A DNA stretch of 64,000 nucleotides from Hyphomicrobiales bacterium (GTDB lineage: Bacteria; Pseudomonadota; Alphaproteobacteria; Rhizobiales; Rhizobiaceae): assembly GCA_900466605.1 (NCBI GenBank), contig UBMU01000007.1, positions 62,001-126,000 of the forward strand, written 5' to 3'. Position numbers and translations under genes: made by a program. Under the pieces are notes generated by a model, which did no database searches, was not told the DNA's origin, and saw nothing but the letters and a program-made list of their open reading frames with translations. Below, in pieces: positions 18,163 through 27,009 of this stretch (position 1 is its first letter; each line of letters starts with the position of its first letter).

Positions 18163-18288
18163 ATGGCCCTCCCGAACCAAGCTTGAGTTGCCGAGATCGG
18201 CCGAGCACTGATCCTCCGATCAGCGCCGAGCGATGTGCTTGCAATCTCGTGACTGCAGATGTATCGCGGAGCTATCGATGACGTCCAA

Positions 18289-18302
18289 TGGATAATTTTC
18301 CA
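18289..18302. promoter_or_regulatory. Candidate LysR-type operator
   Basis: Imperfect dyad TGGATAATTTTCCA in the 168-bp region between the divergent binding-protein and LysR genes, about 30 bases before the LysR start. LysR proteins typically bind dyads in such divergent regions and autoregulate. Only sequence symmetry supports it. Confidence 0.35.
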
Positions 18303-18330
18303 AATTCGATTACCGTGGGGAATACATTAG

Positions 18331-19251
18331 ATGAACGAACGCGATCTCCGGTACCTTCTCGCCATCAGCGAAGCCGGCAACCTCAGACTGGCTTCCCAGC
18401 GGCTCAACATCACCCAGCCCGCCCTGACCAAGTGCATATTGAGGATGGAGGAAGAGACGGGGACCAAGCTCTTTCAGCGCAAGGGACGCCTCTTGGCACC
18501 GACGTCGGTAGGGAATGTTCTTATCCGGCGGGCGAGTTCGATCGTGCAGTCCATCGACGAGACCCAGAGAGAAGTGCAAGATTATGTCAGCGGGTCGCGT
18601 GGCCACGTCCGGCTCGGTGTCGTCGCAACGATTACAGAATTCCTTATGCCTGAAATCCTTAGGGACCTCACGAGGGAAAGTCCAAACGTTACACTTAAGC
18701 TGACAATCGGCATGACCGACTTCCTGCTTGATAATCTCCGTCGGGACGAACTCGACGTGGTAATCAGCCCAATCTACGAAAGCGGCGAGTTCGACTGCGA
18801 GCCGATCATGAAGGATCAGGTCGTCATCGTTGCAAGCCGCGATCATCCGCTTGCGTCAGGGACACCAACACTCTGCGACCTGATGGATTATAGGTGGATC
18901 CTGCCGCAGTCGAGTGTCGGTCTTCGCATATGGCTCGAACGCGCGTTCGAGCGGCTTTCACTGCCCGCACCGCAAGTCCAGGTCGAAACCAACTCCCTGC
19001 CGCTCATGCCGAAACTCATTGCCAAGACGGAACTGCTTTCGTTTACGTCTCGCCAGAACCTTGCGGGAGCAATCGGTGGCGAGCACTTGGTCGAGCTACC
19101 ATTCCCCGAAATCACCTGGGAGCGCGACTTCGGCATTTTCACGCGAAAAGGCGGATACATCCCGACGGCAAGCCAAGTGCTCGTTGATCGCATTGTGCAG
19201 GTGACGGGCGACGGCATGGGTGACCTCCAGACAACACGGGGTCACCTTTAG
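18331..19251 (+). CDS. LysR-family transcriptional regulator (divergent)
   Basis: A 306-residue LysR regulator. Helix-turn-helix at residues ~17-36 (NLRLASQRLNITQPALTKCI), effector-binding domain from ~90 on. Divergent from the ABC transporter operon, the classic arrangement for a LysR protein controlling its neighbours with a small-molecule inducer. It shares pattern with the LysR at 11931-12938 in both the N-terminal and effector domains (GMTDFLLDNL versus GMNDVLIRGL; LLSFTSRQNLA versus LLSFISRRNLA), so the two may sense related ligands. Confidence 0.9.
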   Translation: MNERDLRYLLAISEAGNLRLASQRLNITQPALTKCILRMEEETGTKLFQRKGRLLAPTSVGNVLIRRASSIVQSIDETQREVQDYVSGSRGHVRLGVVATITEFLMPEILRDLTRESPNVTLKLTIGMTDFLLDNLRRDELDVVISPIYESGEFDCEPIMKDQVVIVASRDHPLASGTPTLCDLMDYRWILPQSSVGLRIWLERAFERLSLPAPQVQVETNSLPLMPKLIAKTELLSFTSRQNLAGAIGGEHLVELPFPEITWERDFGIFTRKGGYIPTASQVLVDRIVQVTGDGMGDLQTTRGHL

Positions 19252-19470
19252 AGACGCCGAAAAGCGAACTATTGCCGTCTAATCTCTCCTGTCCGGCTGG
19301 CGTGATCTCAATCTTCTTGAGCCACTCGTGCTCCAAATAGATCAATCACAAAAAATGGCTGCGACAGAAAGTGAACGTAGAGAAACGCTTGCGCGGCTTG
19401 CCGAGCGAACGGCGCCGCCGGAGCTGAGAGCGCGGGCAGTGGGTACAACCGCCCGACGTTGGTGGTGGGA

Positions 19471-19869
19471 TCAGCCCACGGTCGAGATAGCATGGACTTT
19501 CATATCATCACGTACTTCGTAGAACTTATTCCCATCGATGTAAATTGTGTGGCACGACGGCTTCTCGCCCTTTGGTGTCGAGCACGCCTTGTCGCCCCTG
19601 AAGGTTAGCTTTGTCTTCACGTCTACCGTCTTTCCGTCGACATTGGCCTTGCCGGTAATTGAGGCCTTTTTCCAGTTCCAGACCAGATCAGCACTTACTG
19701 GCTTATCGAAATCGAAAATCTCGACTTTCACTGGCTTCCCGTCGGCAAGAGCTTTGAACTCTTCCATTGTGGCCTTCTTGGCGCTAGCAGGGATCGCCGG
19801 AAGCTCACCTGCATGCGCGCCCGATACCAGGAACGCGATTACACAAATGCTTGAAAGAACCTTTCTCAT
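19471..19869 (-). CDS. Small secreted protein of unknown function
   Basis: A 132-residue protein with a signal peptide (MRKVLSSICVIAFLVSGAHA, cleavage before GELPAIPASA) and a mature part rich in beta-strand-like repeats of alternating polar and hydrophobic residues. Two cysteines (CSTPKGEKPSC) could form a periplasmic disulfide. No family recognised. It is alone on the minus strand; 19252-19470 contains no other gene. Confidence 0.65.
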   Translation of the reverse strand: MRKVLSSICVIAFLVSGAHAGELPAIPASAKKATMEEFKALADGKPVKVEIFDFDKPVSADLVWNWKKASITGKANVDGKTVDVKTKLTFRGDKACSTPKGEKPSCHTIYIDGNKFYEVRDDMKVHAISTVG

Positions 19870-20890
19870 TTTGCAGCCCCCAGCCCAAAAAATGGCGTGA
19901 TCTAAATTAGCATCCGCATGGTGGCGCTACAATGTGGGGACTGCAACCAGATTGCTTTCATAAATGCAGCCGGAGATTTCAGCCATCCCGCCAACGCAGT
20001 GACATTTGGCACTGCCCAGGAAGGAATGATTTCTTGCAGAAAACGCCTCAGGGAACGCAATTTCCGTCCACGCACGGCCTTCCTGTAGGCCGCCGTTTGG
20101 CCTTTGCTGTTGGTCCACGATTGCCGCGCTCTCTGGCTCTCGCGTCACTGACAACGTCGCCAGGAGCGACAAAGGCGGATGCTTTGACCGACCGAAACGC
20201 GCACAGAGTCGTCCTTCTGATTGCGGACGCAGTGAGCCGCGTCTCAACGCTGAAGTCAATTGGCGAGAATCAACGCCAAGCTGGAGACGCCCCGCCTGCG
20301 CGAGCGGCCGCGGTTTGATCGTCGGACACCTGCTCAGATGCGAGCGTTCTGACAACTCAAAAGCGTGTAAACTTCGCCAAATTGCAGTGATCCGATACTT
20401 CCGAGGAAGCCAACTTGCGGCGAAAAGGAATTCTAACGATTGCGTTCGGGCTGGCAATTTGCGCCGGGGTCTGCCGCTATTGGCGGCTTTCTAAATTTCT
20501 AGGGAACGCGCATTCGCACTGGACTTGCAGGTTGCGCCCCGAGCAGTAGTTTTCATAGTTCCGCCTACATCGCTGGAGCTGCCGCCGGGTTCACCTTGGA
20601 AAGGATTTGGCAGGCCACCTTCACTAATATCGCCAATTCCCTACTACCTTTGTTGTTGGTTCTTGGCGCAATCACATCAAGAACGCCCTCTCAGGGGGCG
20701 CGCTACGCGGTCGTCATGGATCAAAAATTCGCTGATGCGCGGGGTAAAGCTATTTTTATCAATAGGATAACGCGCGACGGACCTGCTCGTCGTGCTCGGT
20801 TGTTCGATGAAGATGTCGCTCACAACCCCGCCGGAAGTGATTTTTCGTGGTGTGGTGTGGAACAAGCATCACGCCTTAAGGTTACCCAGG
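19870..20890. other. Long intergenic region with no supported gene
   Basis: About 1 kb without a convincing gene. Frames are open on both strands, but their products are low-information, without family motifs or ribosome sites. A short frame from about 20413 begins with a signal-peptide-like stretch (RRKGILTIAFGLAICAG) and breaks soon after, so it may be a degraded start of a secreted protein. Confidence 0.5.
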
Positions 20891-21310
20891 ATGAGCAATG
20901 TGCAACTCGACGCAATTTCCGAACCGATCGCGCTGGTCGTAGACGACGAACCCCTGATCCGCATGGATACCGCGGACATTATCGCCGACGCGGGGTATCA
21001 TGTCATCGAAGCGTCGTCCGCAGACCAGGCTTTCGAGTTTCTGAGCACGTACTGTTCGTTGCAACTGCTCTTTACGGACGTCCAGACCGGGGGCGATCTA
21101 GACGGCTTTGAACTGGCTAGGGAGGTCGCTACACGATGGCCGGACATAGAGGTCGTGGTCGCCTCGGGGATGCAGCTTCCAGGCGAGGGTGACCTTCCGG
21201 AAAATGCGACTTTTATACAAAAGCCATTCTCTGCCGAGACCGTCCTAGAGGCATTGCGAGAGCATTTTCCAAACGGTCCCTTCCGGCCCCCGCATGACTA
21301 CGCAGCCTAA
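20891..21310 (+). CDS. Receiver-only response regulator
   Basis: A 139-residue CheY-like receiver domain. Acidic pocket is in ALVVDDEPLIRMD, the phospho-acceptor aspartate in LLFTDVQTGGDLDG, and the conserved lysine in TFIQKPFSAE. There is no output domain, so it would act by protein contact or phosphate transfer. ATG at 20891 follows CCAGG. The frame is open upstream to 20792, but that part has no homology to receivers. Its 3' end overlaps the C-terminal remnant of a histidine kinase on the other strand. Confidence 0.82.
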   Translation: MSNVQLDAISEPIALVVDDEPLIRMDTADIIADAGYHVIEASSADQAFEFLSTYCSLQLLFTDVQTGGDLDGFELAREVATRWPDIEVVVASGMQLPGEGDLPENATFIQKPFSAETVLEALREHFPNGPFRPPHDYAA

Positions 21311-21480
21311 AGCTGCATTTCGAAGATAAATCGGGTTTTGCGGTCATCTGATGGTGCGAAAAGAGTGCCTCCGTGAACCTTGCGATTTTGCTGCGATGTC
21401 CTGGTTCCAGTCCCTGCTGATTGCCGCACTTCGCCTCGGAAAAACGGTCTGAAAAGGTTACTCATTACCGCGTGACCGCG
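21307..21480 (-). pseudogene. Histidine-kinase C-terminal remnant
   Basis: The minus strand encodes SNLFRPFFRGEVRQSAGTG followed by KVHGGTLFAPSDDRKTRFIF and stops at 21307. This is the F-box, G2 box and final strand of a HATPase_c domain. The G2 box is altered (GTGTRTS where GTGLGLS is normal), and nothing of the H-box or N-box is readable upstream, so this is a decayed fragment. It may be the relic of the partner kinase of the adjacent receiver protein. Confidence 0.55.
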
Positions 21481-21857
21481 TGCGGAACTGGGTCACTGGT
21501 GTTTGACACCCAGAGTTCGGAGCTACCGCCTTTCGTTGTCGCTCGAATTTGCGGCTTCGTACTGCCACGACGGCAAAAACCAGTGCAAAGCAGATCGCGA
21601 TGATGACATTCACGACAAGGAAGAAACTGCTCCGTTCACCATTGCCCACGTCCCGTTGCCAGCCCAATCGAAGCTTCAATTACAAGTGTTCCAATAAATT
21701 GTGAAACAAGAAATAACGATCTTTGCGTGAGGTGCCCTCGGCCCAGGCGGGGCGCTGCAGTGGTTTCCGTGCATCCATCAGCTCCACAATCGCAACAAAC
21801 CAAATCAATCGCGATCACAGCCCAGGCGCCAAAGCTTTTTTGAACACACTGCTCGAG
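21481..21857. other. Intergenic region with one doubtful small frame
   Basis: The only suggestive frame is on the minus strand, 21458-21679 from a TTG codon, and contains one strong membrane segment (FFLVVNVIIAICFALVFAVV). It overlaps the kinase remnant and has a poor ribosome site, so I do not call it a gene. Confidence 0.4.
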
Positions 21858-22493
21858 TTATGCGTGCCGAGTGAGCAGCCCAGAAACAGATCTGAGACAG
21901 GTTGACCAGGCGGAATAGCCAGCGGCATTCATGTGAACCAGGTCCGGCAGATAAAATTTAAACATCGGCAGCCCATTCTCGCCAATCAGCCCTGCGCTTG
22001 GGTCAACCCAGGTTGTGTCGTCATGGCCCTCGGACCAGTCGCGCGCCAACTTGTTGAAAAGATCGAACTCCTGGCGATAGATCCAGCGTGCTGGACTGTG
22101 CTTGATCGCCAAAATGAAGACTTGGGCTTGCGGCAAAGCCGATGAAATGCGCTCTCGCAGCGTTTTCAGGTGACTGAATGTTGTATGGGCCGTCAATCCG
22201 TCGCTGGCAATATCGTTCTCACCGAAGTAGAGCGCTAGCCGACAGGGCCGCAATGGGGTCAGAAGCCGATCCATGTAGTGGATTGCGGAGAGAAAAGTGC
22301 CGCCTCCGAAGCCCAGATTGACGACACTCAGCGAGCCGAGATCCTCGTTGATCGAATTCCAGATTCGGAATGAGGAGGAGCCGTAAAAGGCAATCGGATC
22401 ATCAGGTAGACCGATGCGTTCCAGCCGGGCAAGGGTGGCGATCATGTCGTTTTCGTGCCTGGTCGTGCCAATGCTGATCGGGAAATCGTACAT
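21858..22493 (-). CDS. SGNH/GDSL-type hydrolase
   Basis: About 211 residues with the four SGNH blocks: the nucleophile serine in FYGSSSFRIW, glycine in NLGFGGGT, asparagine in YFGENDIA, and the Asp-x-x-His pair in LPDLVHMNAAG. Probable esterase or deacetylase on a carbohydrate or small ester. No signal peptide, so cytoplasmic. The ATG at 22493 is favoured by AAAGG six bases upstream; ATG 22499 touches that site. It lies downstream of dgoK on the same strand with a 52-base gap and may deacylate an imported sugar derivative. Confidence 0.82.
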   Translation of the reverse strand: MYDFPISIGTTRHENDMIATLARLERIGLPDDPIAFYGSSSFRIWNSINEDLGSLSVVNLGFGGGTFLSAIHYMDRLLTPLRPCRLALYFGENDIASDGLTAHTTFSHLKTLRERISSALPQAQVFILAIKHSPARWIYRQEFDLFNKLARDWSEGHDDTTWVDPSAGLIGENGLPMFKFYLPDLVHMNAAGYSAWSTCLRSVSGLLTRHA

Positions 22494-22545
22494 GTCCATC
22501 CTTTATTTAGGGCGCGGAGGTCCTCAAGTCTGCCTGCGAGACCGA

Positions 22546-23457
22546 TCAGGAAAGCGCGTGGTGCAGCACATCCAGAGCGCCGCGGGTGAGTACGTCATCG
22601 GCACCCATGACGATCTCGAGGCCGAATGTCCCGGCGGCAATCACATAAAGCTCGTTCAATCCGTCATTGCCAACAATGGTTGCTTGGTCACCCTCCGCAT
22701 GCCAGCCGACCTCACGCGCTTGCCTGAACTCCTGTCCAATCGCCAGACCGTGCACATAAGATCGCAGTTGATCCGCCGACAGCTTCCCGGCTAGGCCACC
22801 GGTTCGTGCCGAAAACAGGACCGACAGCATGGCGGCGGAACGTTTCGCCTCTTCGAGGCCCCGACGATAGGCTTCCGGATCGTCGACCGGTGGCACTGTC
22901 GCCCCGCGGGCGATGAAGGAATGGTTCATAAGCAGGGCGAAGATTTCACCGGTGACGAAGGTCTGGAAGCGATCGATCCTGTTGGCCTTCACGTTTGCCC
23001 ATTTGCTGTGCGTTCCGGGGATAATGATCGTTGCATCAACCGCAAGTCCATGGCCGACGATCTGGGTTTCCTCGCCGCGCATGACATCGGGAAACGGAAG
23101 TCCGGATTGATCCGTCAGTCCCGGTAGGAAGACGAGATCCGACCCATTCGGAAGGGTCCTGTGCACTGTGCCGGTTGCAAGGTCCGCTGGCCCTGCAGGG
23201 CAGGGCACATAGGGGACCTCGATCCATCCGTTGCGACTGGTAATCATGCCGAGCGCCGCAACCGGCACGGCGCCATAGCGGGAAAACCAGGCGGCAAGGG
23301 CGGCCATCAGGGCACCCTCATGTTCTCCTTTTTTGAGCGTCGAGATGCCTTGCGCCGTCTCCAGACTGTCGAGTGTATCGCCGCTCTTGCCTGCTAGCGT
23401 TGCGCGTAGCGATGTGGTCCCCCAATCGACGATGATCGATACCTCTTGCCCTGCCAT
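22546..23457 (-). CDS. dgoK: 2-dehydro-3-deoxygalactonokinase
   Basis: A 303-residue kinase of the DgoK family, phosphorylating 2-dehydro-3-deoxygalactonate (KDGal) with ATP. Conserved starts and loops are visible: IIVDWGTTSLRATL for the phosphate-binding strand, PDVMRGEETQIVG and IIPGTHSKWANV, all characteristic of DgoK. ATG at 23457 follows GGAGG. Divergent from the aldolase gene across a 116-bp gap with an ATGGTACCAT palindrome. The presence of a kinase alongside a DHDPS-family aldolase leaves two possible fates for the keto-deoxy acid. Confidence 0.9.
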   Translation of the reverse strand: MAGQEVSIIVDWGTTSLRATLAGKSGDTLDSLETAQGISTLKKGEHEGALMAALAAWFSRYGAVPVAALGMITSRNGWIEVPYVPCPAGPADLATGTVHRTLPNGSDLVFLPGLTDQSGLPFPDVMRGEETQIVGHGLAVDATIIIPGTHSKWANVKANRIDRFQTFVTGEIFALLMNHSFIARGATVPPVDDPEAYRRGLEEAKRSAAMLSVLFSARTGGLAGKLSADQLRSYVHGLAIGQEFRQAREVGWHAEGDQATIVGNDGLNELYVIAAGTFGLEIVMGADDVLTRGALDVLHHALS

Positions 23458-23535
23458 GCCGTAAGCCTCCCCGGCTCATTTTAACTCGGGGCTTGTCATA
23501 AGGCGGCAGTAGAGATAGTGTCAACTCGTGAATTC

Positions 23536-23545
23536 ATGGTACCAT
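23536..23545. promoter_or_regulatory. Palindromic operator candidate between dgoK and aldolase
   Basis: Perfect palindrome ATGGTACCAT, 28 bases before the aldolase ATG and about 80 bases upstream of dgoK. It could serve both divergent promoters. The local regulator is the IclR part of the fusion at 30840; GntR proteins also like such half-sites. No second copy was seen in non-coding DNA of the cluster. Confidence 0.4.
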
Positions 23546-23573
23546 AATGTGACACCAATTGGGAGGAGTGAAG

Positions 23574-24482
23574 ATGGCAGCTGGACTGAAGGGCATCCTG
23601 CCTGTTTTGCCGACGCCTTTTCTGGCAGATGGCAGGGTCGATGAGGCGGGCATGTCGCGGCTGGTGCAGTTCGCCCTCAATCAAGGGGTCGATGGTGTCG
23701 TTTTCCCAGGCTTTGCCAGTGAGGTCGAAAGCCTCGATGGCGATGAGCGTGCGCGGCTGCTCAAGATTGTCTTTACCGAAGTGGCTGGTCAGGTGCCTGT
23801 TGTTGCAGGCGCCAGTGCTGCCGATTGGCACGAGGTGGTCGAACACGGCCGTGTTGCGACCAGCCTCGGTATTCGGCACCTGATGGTGCAGCCGCCAAAG
23901 TCGGTCGGCACCGGTGCACCGGCGCTGATAGCATTCCTCGGCAACATTCTTGAGGCGCTGCCGGATGTTGAAATCATCCTTCAGAACGCGCCCGCGCCGC
24001 GCGGATCCGACCTGTCGCCGCAAGCGATCGTCGAGATCATTCGCGCCCTGCCGCGCGTCGCCTACGTAAAGGAGGAGACGCTGCCTGCTGGTCCCGCCAT
24101 CAGCCACATCATCGCCCACGCCCCGAAGACGTTGAAGGGTGTCATTGGTGGCGGTGGAGCGCGTTACATTCTCGACGAGTATGCCCGTGGTGCGACAGCG
24201 GCCATGCCGGCCCTCGAAATCGCCGCAGAACATGTGGCGATTGACCGGGCACTAACTGCAGGCAAGCGCGATGAGGCCCGCAAGATCTATGTCCGGACGC
24301 TGCCGCTCTTGGTTCTCCAGGCTGTCTATCGCATGAGACTGACCAAGCATGTCCTGGTGCGTCGCGGTGTGATCGACAGCGTTGGAGTGCGTGCCTCAAC
24401 GCCCGATCTCGATGCGGCGGCAATCGCCGACATTGATGCCAATCTGGTCGAACTCGGTCTTCTCGCCGCGGAGGCCGCATGA
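23574..24482 (+). CDS. DHDPS/KDG-aldolase-family protein
   Basis: A 302-residue (beta/alpha)8-barrel class I aldolase-type enzyme of the dihydrodipicolinate synthase family. The Schiff-base lysine is in VAYVKEETLPAGP. The conserved tyrosine of the YNxP motif is replaced: the motif reads LQNAPAPRG, so a glutamine stands where tyrosine normally assists proton transfer. That and the context argue for a sugar-acid aldolase or dehydratase (2-keto-3-deoxy acid to pyruvate plus aldehyde) rather than lysine synthesis. ATG at 23574 has GGGAGGAG 5 bases upstream. Stop overlaps the dehydratase start (ATGA). Confidence 0.85.
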   Translation: MAAGLKGILPVLPTPFLADGRVDEAGMSRLVQFALNQGVDGVVFPGFASEVESLDGDERARLLKIVFTEVAGQVPVVAGASAADWHEVVEHGRVATSLGIRHLMVQPPKSVGTGAPALIAFLGNILEALPDVEIILQNAPAPRGSDLSPQAIVEIIRALPRVAYVKEETLPAGPAISHIIAHAPKTLKGVIGGGGARYILDEYARGATAAMPALEIAAEHVAIDRALTAGKRDEARKIYVRTLPLLVLQAVYRMRLTKHVLVRRGVIDSVGVRASTPDLDAAAIADIDANLVELGLLAAEAA

Positions 24483-25645
24483 ACAGCCCCATATCCACCG
24501 TCGAGGTTTTTACTCTGACCCAGCCCCGCAAGGTGCCCTATCTTGGCCCATTGCGGGAGGGGGAAGTGATCAATCCGAACGGGTATGTCGTTCGCAAGGG
24601 CAACCGCACCGTTTATCCGACCTTCGACCGCAGCCTCCTCGTTCGCATGACCACCGAGAGCGGAACCGTCGGTTGGGGTGAAACCTATGGCATCGTGGCA
24701 CCTGGCGCTGTCGCTGCGCTCATCAACGATTTGCTAGCCGGGTTCGTAATCGGCCGCGATGCATCCGACCCCTCGGTGATCTACGACGATCTCTACGACA
24801 TGATGCGGGTGCGCGGATACACCGGCGGGTTCTACGTCGATGCTCTGGCCGCGCTCGACATTGCGCTCTGGGACATTGCCGGCCAGGAAGCAGGCAGATC
24901 CGTGCGCGACATGCTTGGCGGTGGTGTCGACCAGTTTCCGGCCTATGTGTCCGGCCTGCCGGAGAAAACGCTGTCGGCCCGCGGCGACCTGGCGAAATAC
25001 TGGCAAGACCGCGGGTTTAACGCCTTCAAGTTCGCCACACCCGTGGCTGACGATGGTCCGGCGACGGAACTCGAAAATCTGCGCAGGGTTCTCGGAGCGG
25101 ACGCAAAGATTGCCGCCGACATGCACTGGAACCAGACGCCCGAGCAGGCTCTGGAACTGATTGCCGAAATGGCGCCCTTCGATCCTTGGTTTGCCGAGGC
25201 GCCGGTCTGGACCGAGGATATTGCCGGCCTGGAAAGGGTATCCAAGGGTACCGATGTTCCAATCGCCGTCGGCGAGGAATGGCGTACCCATTGGGATATG
25301 CGCGCGCGTATCGACCGCTGCCGCATTTCTATCGTGCAGCCGGAAATGGGTCACAAGGGCATTACCAATTTCATCCGAATCGGCGCGCTTGCTGCAGAGC
25401 ACGGTATCGATGTGATCCCGCATGCGACGATTGGTGCCGGGATCTTTCTCGCTGCCAGCCTGCAGGCTTCTTCCACGCTGTCGACGCTGAAGGGGCACGA
25501 ATTCCAGCATTCGATCTTTGAGCCCAATCGCCGTCTTCTGACCGGTGACATGGACTGCCGGGAAGGCCGCTATTACCTGCCGTCCGGGCCAGGGCTCGGC
25601 GTGAAGCCGTCGCAGACGGCGCTTAGTCTGCTTGAAAGTATCTGA
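24479..25645 (+). CDS. Enolase-superfamily sugar-acid dehydratase (galactonate dehydratase-like)
   Basis: A 388-residue mandelate racemase/muconate lactonizing enzyme. Metal ligands and catalytic residues are visible: the Asp-x-His pair in AADMHWNQ, Glu in WFAEAPVW, Glu in AVGEEWRTH, and the general acid/base histidine in IPHATIGAG. The D-x-H arrangement is the one found in D-galactonate and other acid-sugar dehydratases, which remove water to give a 2-keto-3-deoxy acid. Coupled by ATGA to the upstream aldolase, consistent with consecutive steps. The exact sugar acid is not fixed by sequence. Confidence 0.87.
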   Translation: MNSPISTVEVFTLTQPRKVPYLGPLREGEVINPNGYVVRKGNRTVYPTFDRSLLVRMTTESGTVGWGETYGIVAPGAVAALINDLLAGFVIGRDASDPSVIYDDLYDMMRVRGYTGGFYVDALAALDIALWDIAGQEAGRSVRDMLGGGVDQFPAYVSGLPEKTLSARGDLAKYWQDRGFNAFKFATPVADDGPATELENLRRVLGADAKIAADMHWNQTPEQALELIAEMAPFDPWFAEAPVWTEDIAGLERVSKGTDVPIAVGEEWRTHWDMRARIDRCRISIVQPEMGHKGITNFIRIGALAAEHGIDVIPHATIGAGIFLAASLQASSTLSTLKGHEFQHSIFEPNRRLLTGDMDCREGRYYLPSGPGLGVKPSQTALSLLESI

Positions 25646-25669
25646 CTTGGTTCTTTGGAGGAGGAAGCC

Positions 25670-26941
25670 ATGAACATGAGAATGAAAAGACTGGCGCTCG
25701 GCGCCGCGACTGTAGCTTTGATGACGATGGGCAGCTTTGCCCCGGCCATGGCCGATACCGTGCTGAAGTTCATTTCCTGGCAGACGGATGATGCCGGGAC
25801 CGGCGATTGGTGGCGTTCGGTCATCGCCGCGTTCGAAAAGCAGCATCCCGGCGTAAAGATCGAGTTCACAAAGGCAGAACGCAGTTCCTACGCCGATACA
25901 ATGACCACGCTCTTTGCGGCCAATCAGCCGCCGCAGATCGTCCATCTCGCATCGTTCGAATTCCAGATGTTTGCCGATAGTGGCTGGCTGGAGCCGCTGG
26001 ACGCGTGGTTGAAAAAGGATGGGATCGACATGACCGGCTGGGCCGGGCAGCAAAAATGCGAATGGAATGGCCAGACCGTCTGCATTATGACGAACTACTT
26101 CGGCTTCGTCATGGCCTATAACAAGAAGATCCTCGATGCGGCCGGCGTTGCGGTGCCAAAGACCTATGACGAGTTCTTCGCGGCAGCGAAAGCCACCACC
26201 AAGGACCTCAACGGTGACGGCATCATCGACCAGTTCGGCACCGGCCATGAAACCAAGGGGGGGCCGGGTCAGTATCTAACAGAGATGCTGAACTACATTA
26301 TCGATGCTGGCGCCTACTGGACCGACAAGGAAGGCAACATCACCATCGATACGCCTGAAATGGTCAAAGGCCTCACGCGGTGGAAGACCGTCATGAAAAG
26401 CGGGGTCGGCCCGGTCGACATGAGCGCCAGCGATGTGCGCAAACTGTTTGCGGATGGCAAGATGGCCATGCGTCTGGATGGTCCTTGGCTTTACGGCACG
26501 ACGCAAAAGGGCACGGCCAGGGACGACATTGTTTATGCCGCGCCGCCTCTAACACCGCCGCTTGGTGGTTCGTCGAACGTGCTGGCCATGCCATCGGATA
26601 TTCCCGATGACCAGAAACAGCTTGTCTGGGATTTCATCAAGCTGACGATGACGCCGGAATTCCAGCGCAGCTATGCGACCATGGGTGGCAACACGCCGCC
26701 AAGCCCGAAGGCCGATGTCTCCGGGGTCGAAAAGACCATCCCGCACTTCCCGATCCTGATTCAGACGATGAAACAAGCCTCCGAGGCAGGGATCGACCGC
26801 GTGCCGACGGGCCTTGAACTCGTCTATAACGAGTTCAGCAAGATGATCATGGAAGAGAGCCAGCGGATGATCATCGAGGATCTCGACCCCGCGCAGGTGG
26901 CCAAGACCATGCAGTCCAAGGCGGAATCCATCAAGGGTTGA
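25670..26941 (+). CDS. Family 1 sugar ABC transporter substrate-binding protein
   Basis: A 423-residue periplasmic binding protein with signal peptide MNMRMKRLALGAATVALMTM and cleavage near PAMADTVLKF. The mature sequence follows the extracellular solute-binding protein family 1 pattern (TLFAANQPPQIVHLASFEFQ; FADGKMAMRLDGPWLYG). ATG at 25670 has GGAGGAGG upstream. First of four genes of a CUT1-type importer; followed by a strong intercistronic hairpin. Confidence 0.92.
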   Translation: MNMRMKRLALGAATVALMTMGSFAPAMADTVLKFISWQTDDAGTGDWWRSVIAAFEKQHPGVKIEFTKAERSSYADTMTTLFAANQPPQIVHLASFEFQMFADSGWLEPLDAWLKKDGIDMTGWAGQQKCEWNGQTVCIMTNYFGFVMAYNKKILDAAGVAVPKTYDEFFAAAKATTKDLNGDGIIDQFGTGHETKGGPGQYLTEMLNYIIDAGAYWTDKEGNITIDTPEMVKGLTRWKTVMKSGVGPVDMSASDVRKLFADGKMAMRLDGPWLYGTTQKGTARDDIVYAAPPLTPPLGGSSNVLAMPSDIPDDQKQLVWDFIKLTMTPEFQRSYATMGGNTPPSPKADVSGVEKTIPHFPILIQTMKQASEAGIDRVPTGLELVYNEFSKMIMEESQRMIIEDLDPAQVAKTMQSKAESIKG

Positions 26942-26950
26942 CCCTTGTTA

Positions 26951-26978
26951 GTCCATGGCCCGCTTGCGGGCCATGGAC
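26951..26978 (+). repeat. Strong intercistronic hairpin between binding-protein and permease genes
   Basis: Perfect 13-bp arms at 26951-26963 (GTCCATGGCCCGC) and 26966-26978 with a two-base spacer, nine bases after the binding-protein stop and 31 bases before the permease ATG. No T-run follows, so it is more likely a 3'-end stabiliser or partial attenuator that raises binding protein over permease, as known for mal-type operons (inference). Confidence 0.7.
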
Positions 26979-27009
26979 ATCAGAAAAGCATCCGGCAGGA
27001 GAGCCATCC

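Noticed and set aside
19927..20457. 176-codon minus-strand frame
   Set aside because: No ribosome site, no family motif and an unstructured composition; looks like chance open frame in GC-rich DNA.
20690..20707. Short GC hairpin CGCCC/GGGCG
   Set aside because: Five-base stem with no gene ending nearby; not enough for a terminator call.
23496..24233. 245-codon minus-strand frame
   Set aside because: Antisense to the DHDPS-family gene with its active-site lysine.
24734..26248. 504-codon minus-strand frame
   Set aside because: Antisense to the sugar-acid dehydratase and binding-protein genes, both of which have clear motifs.
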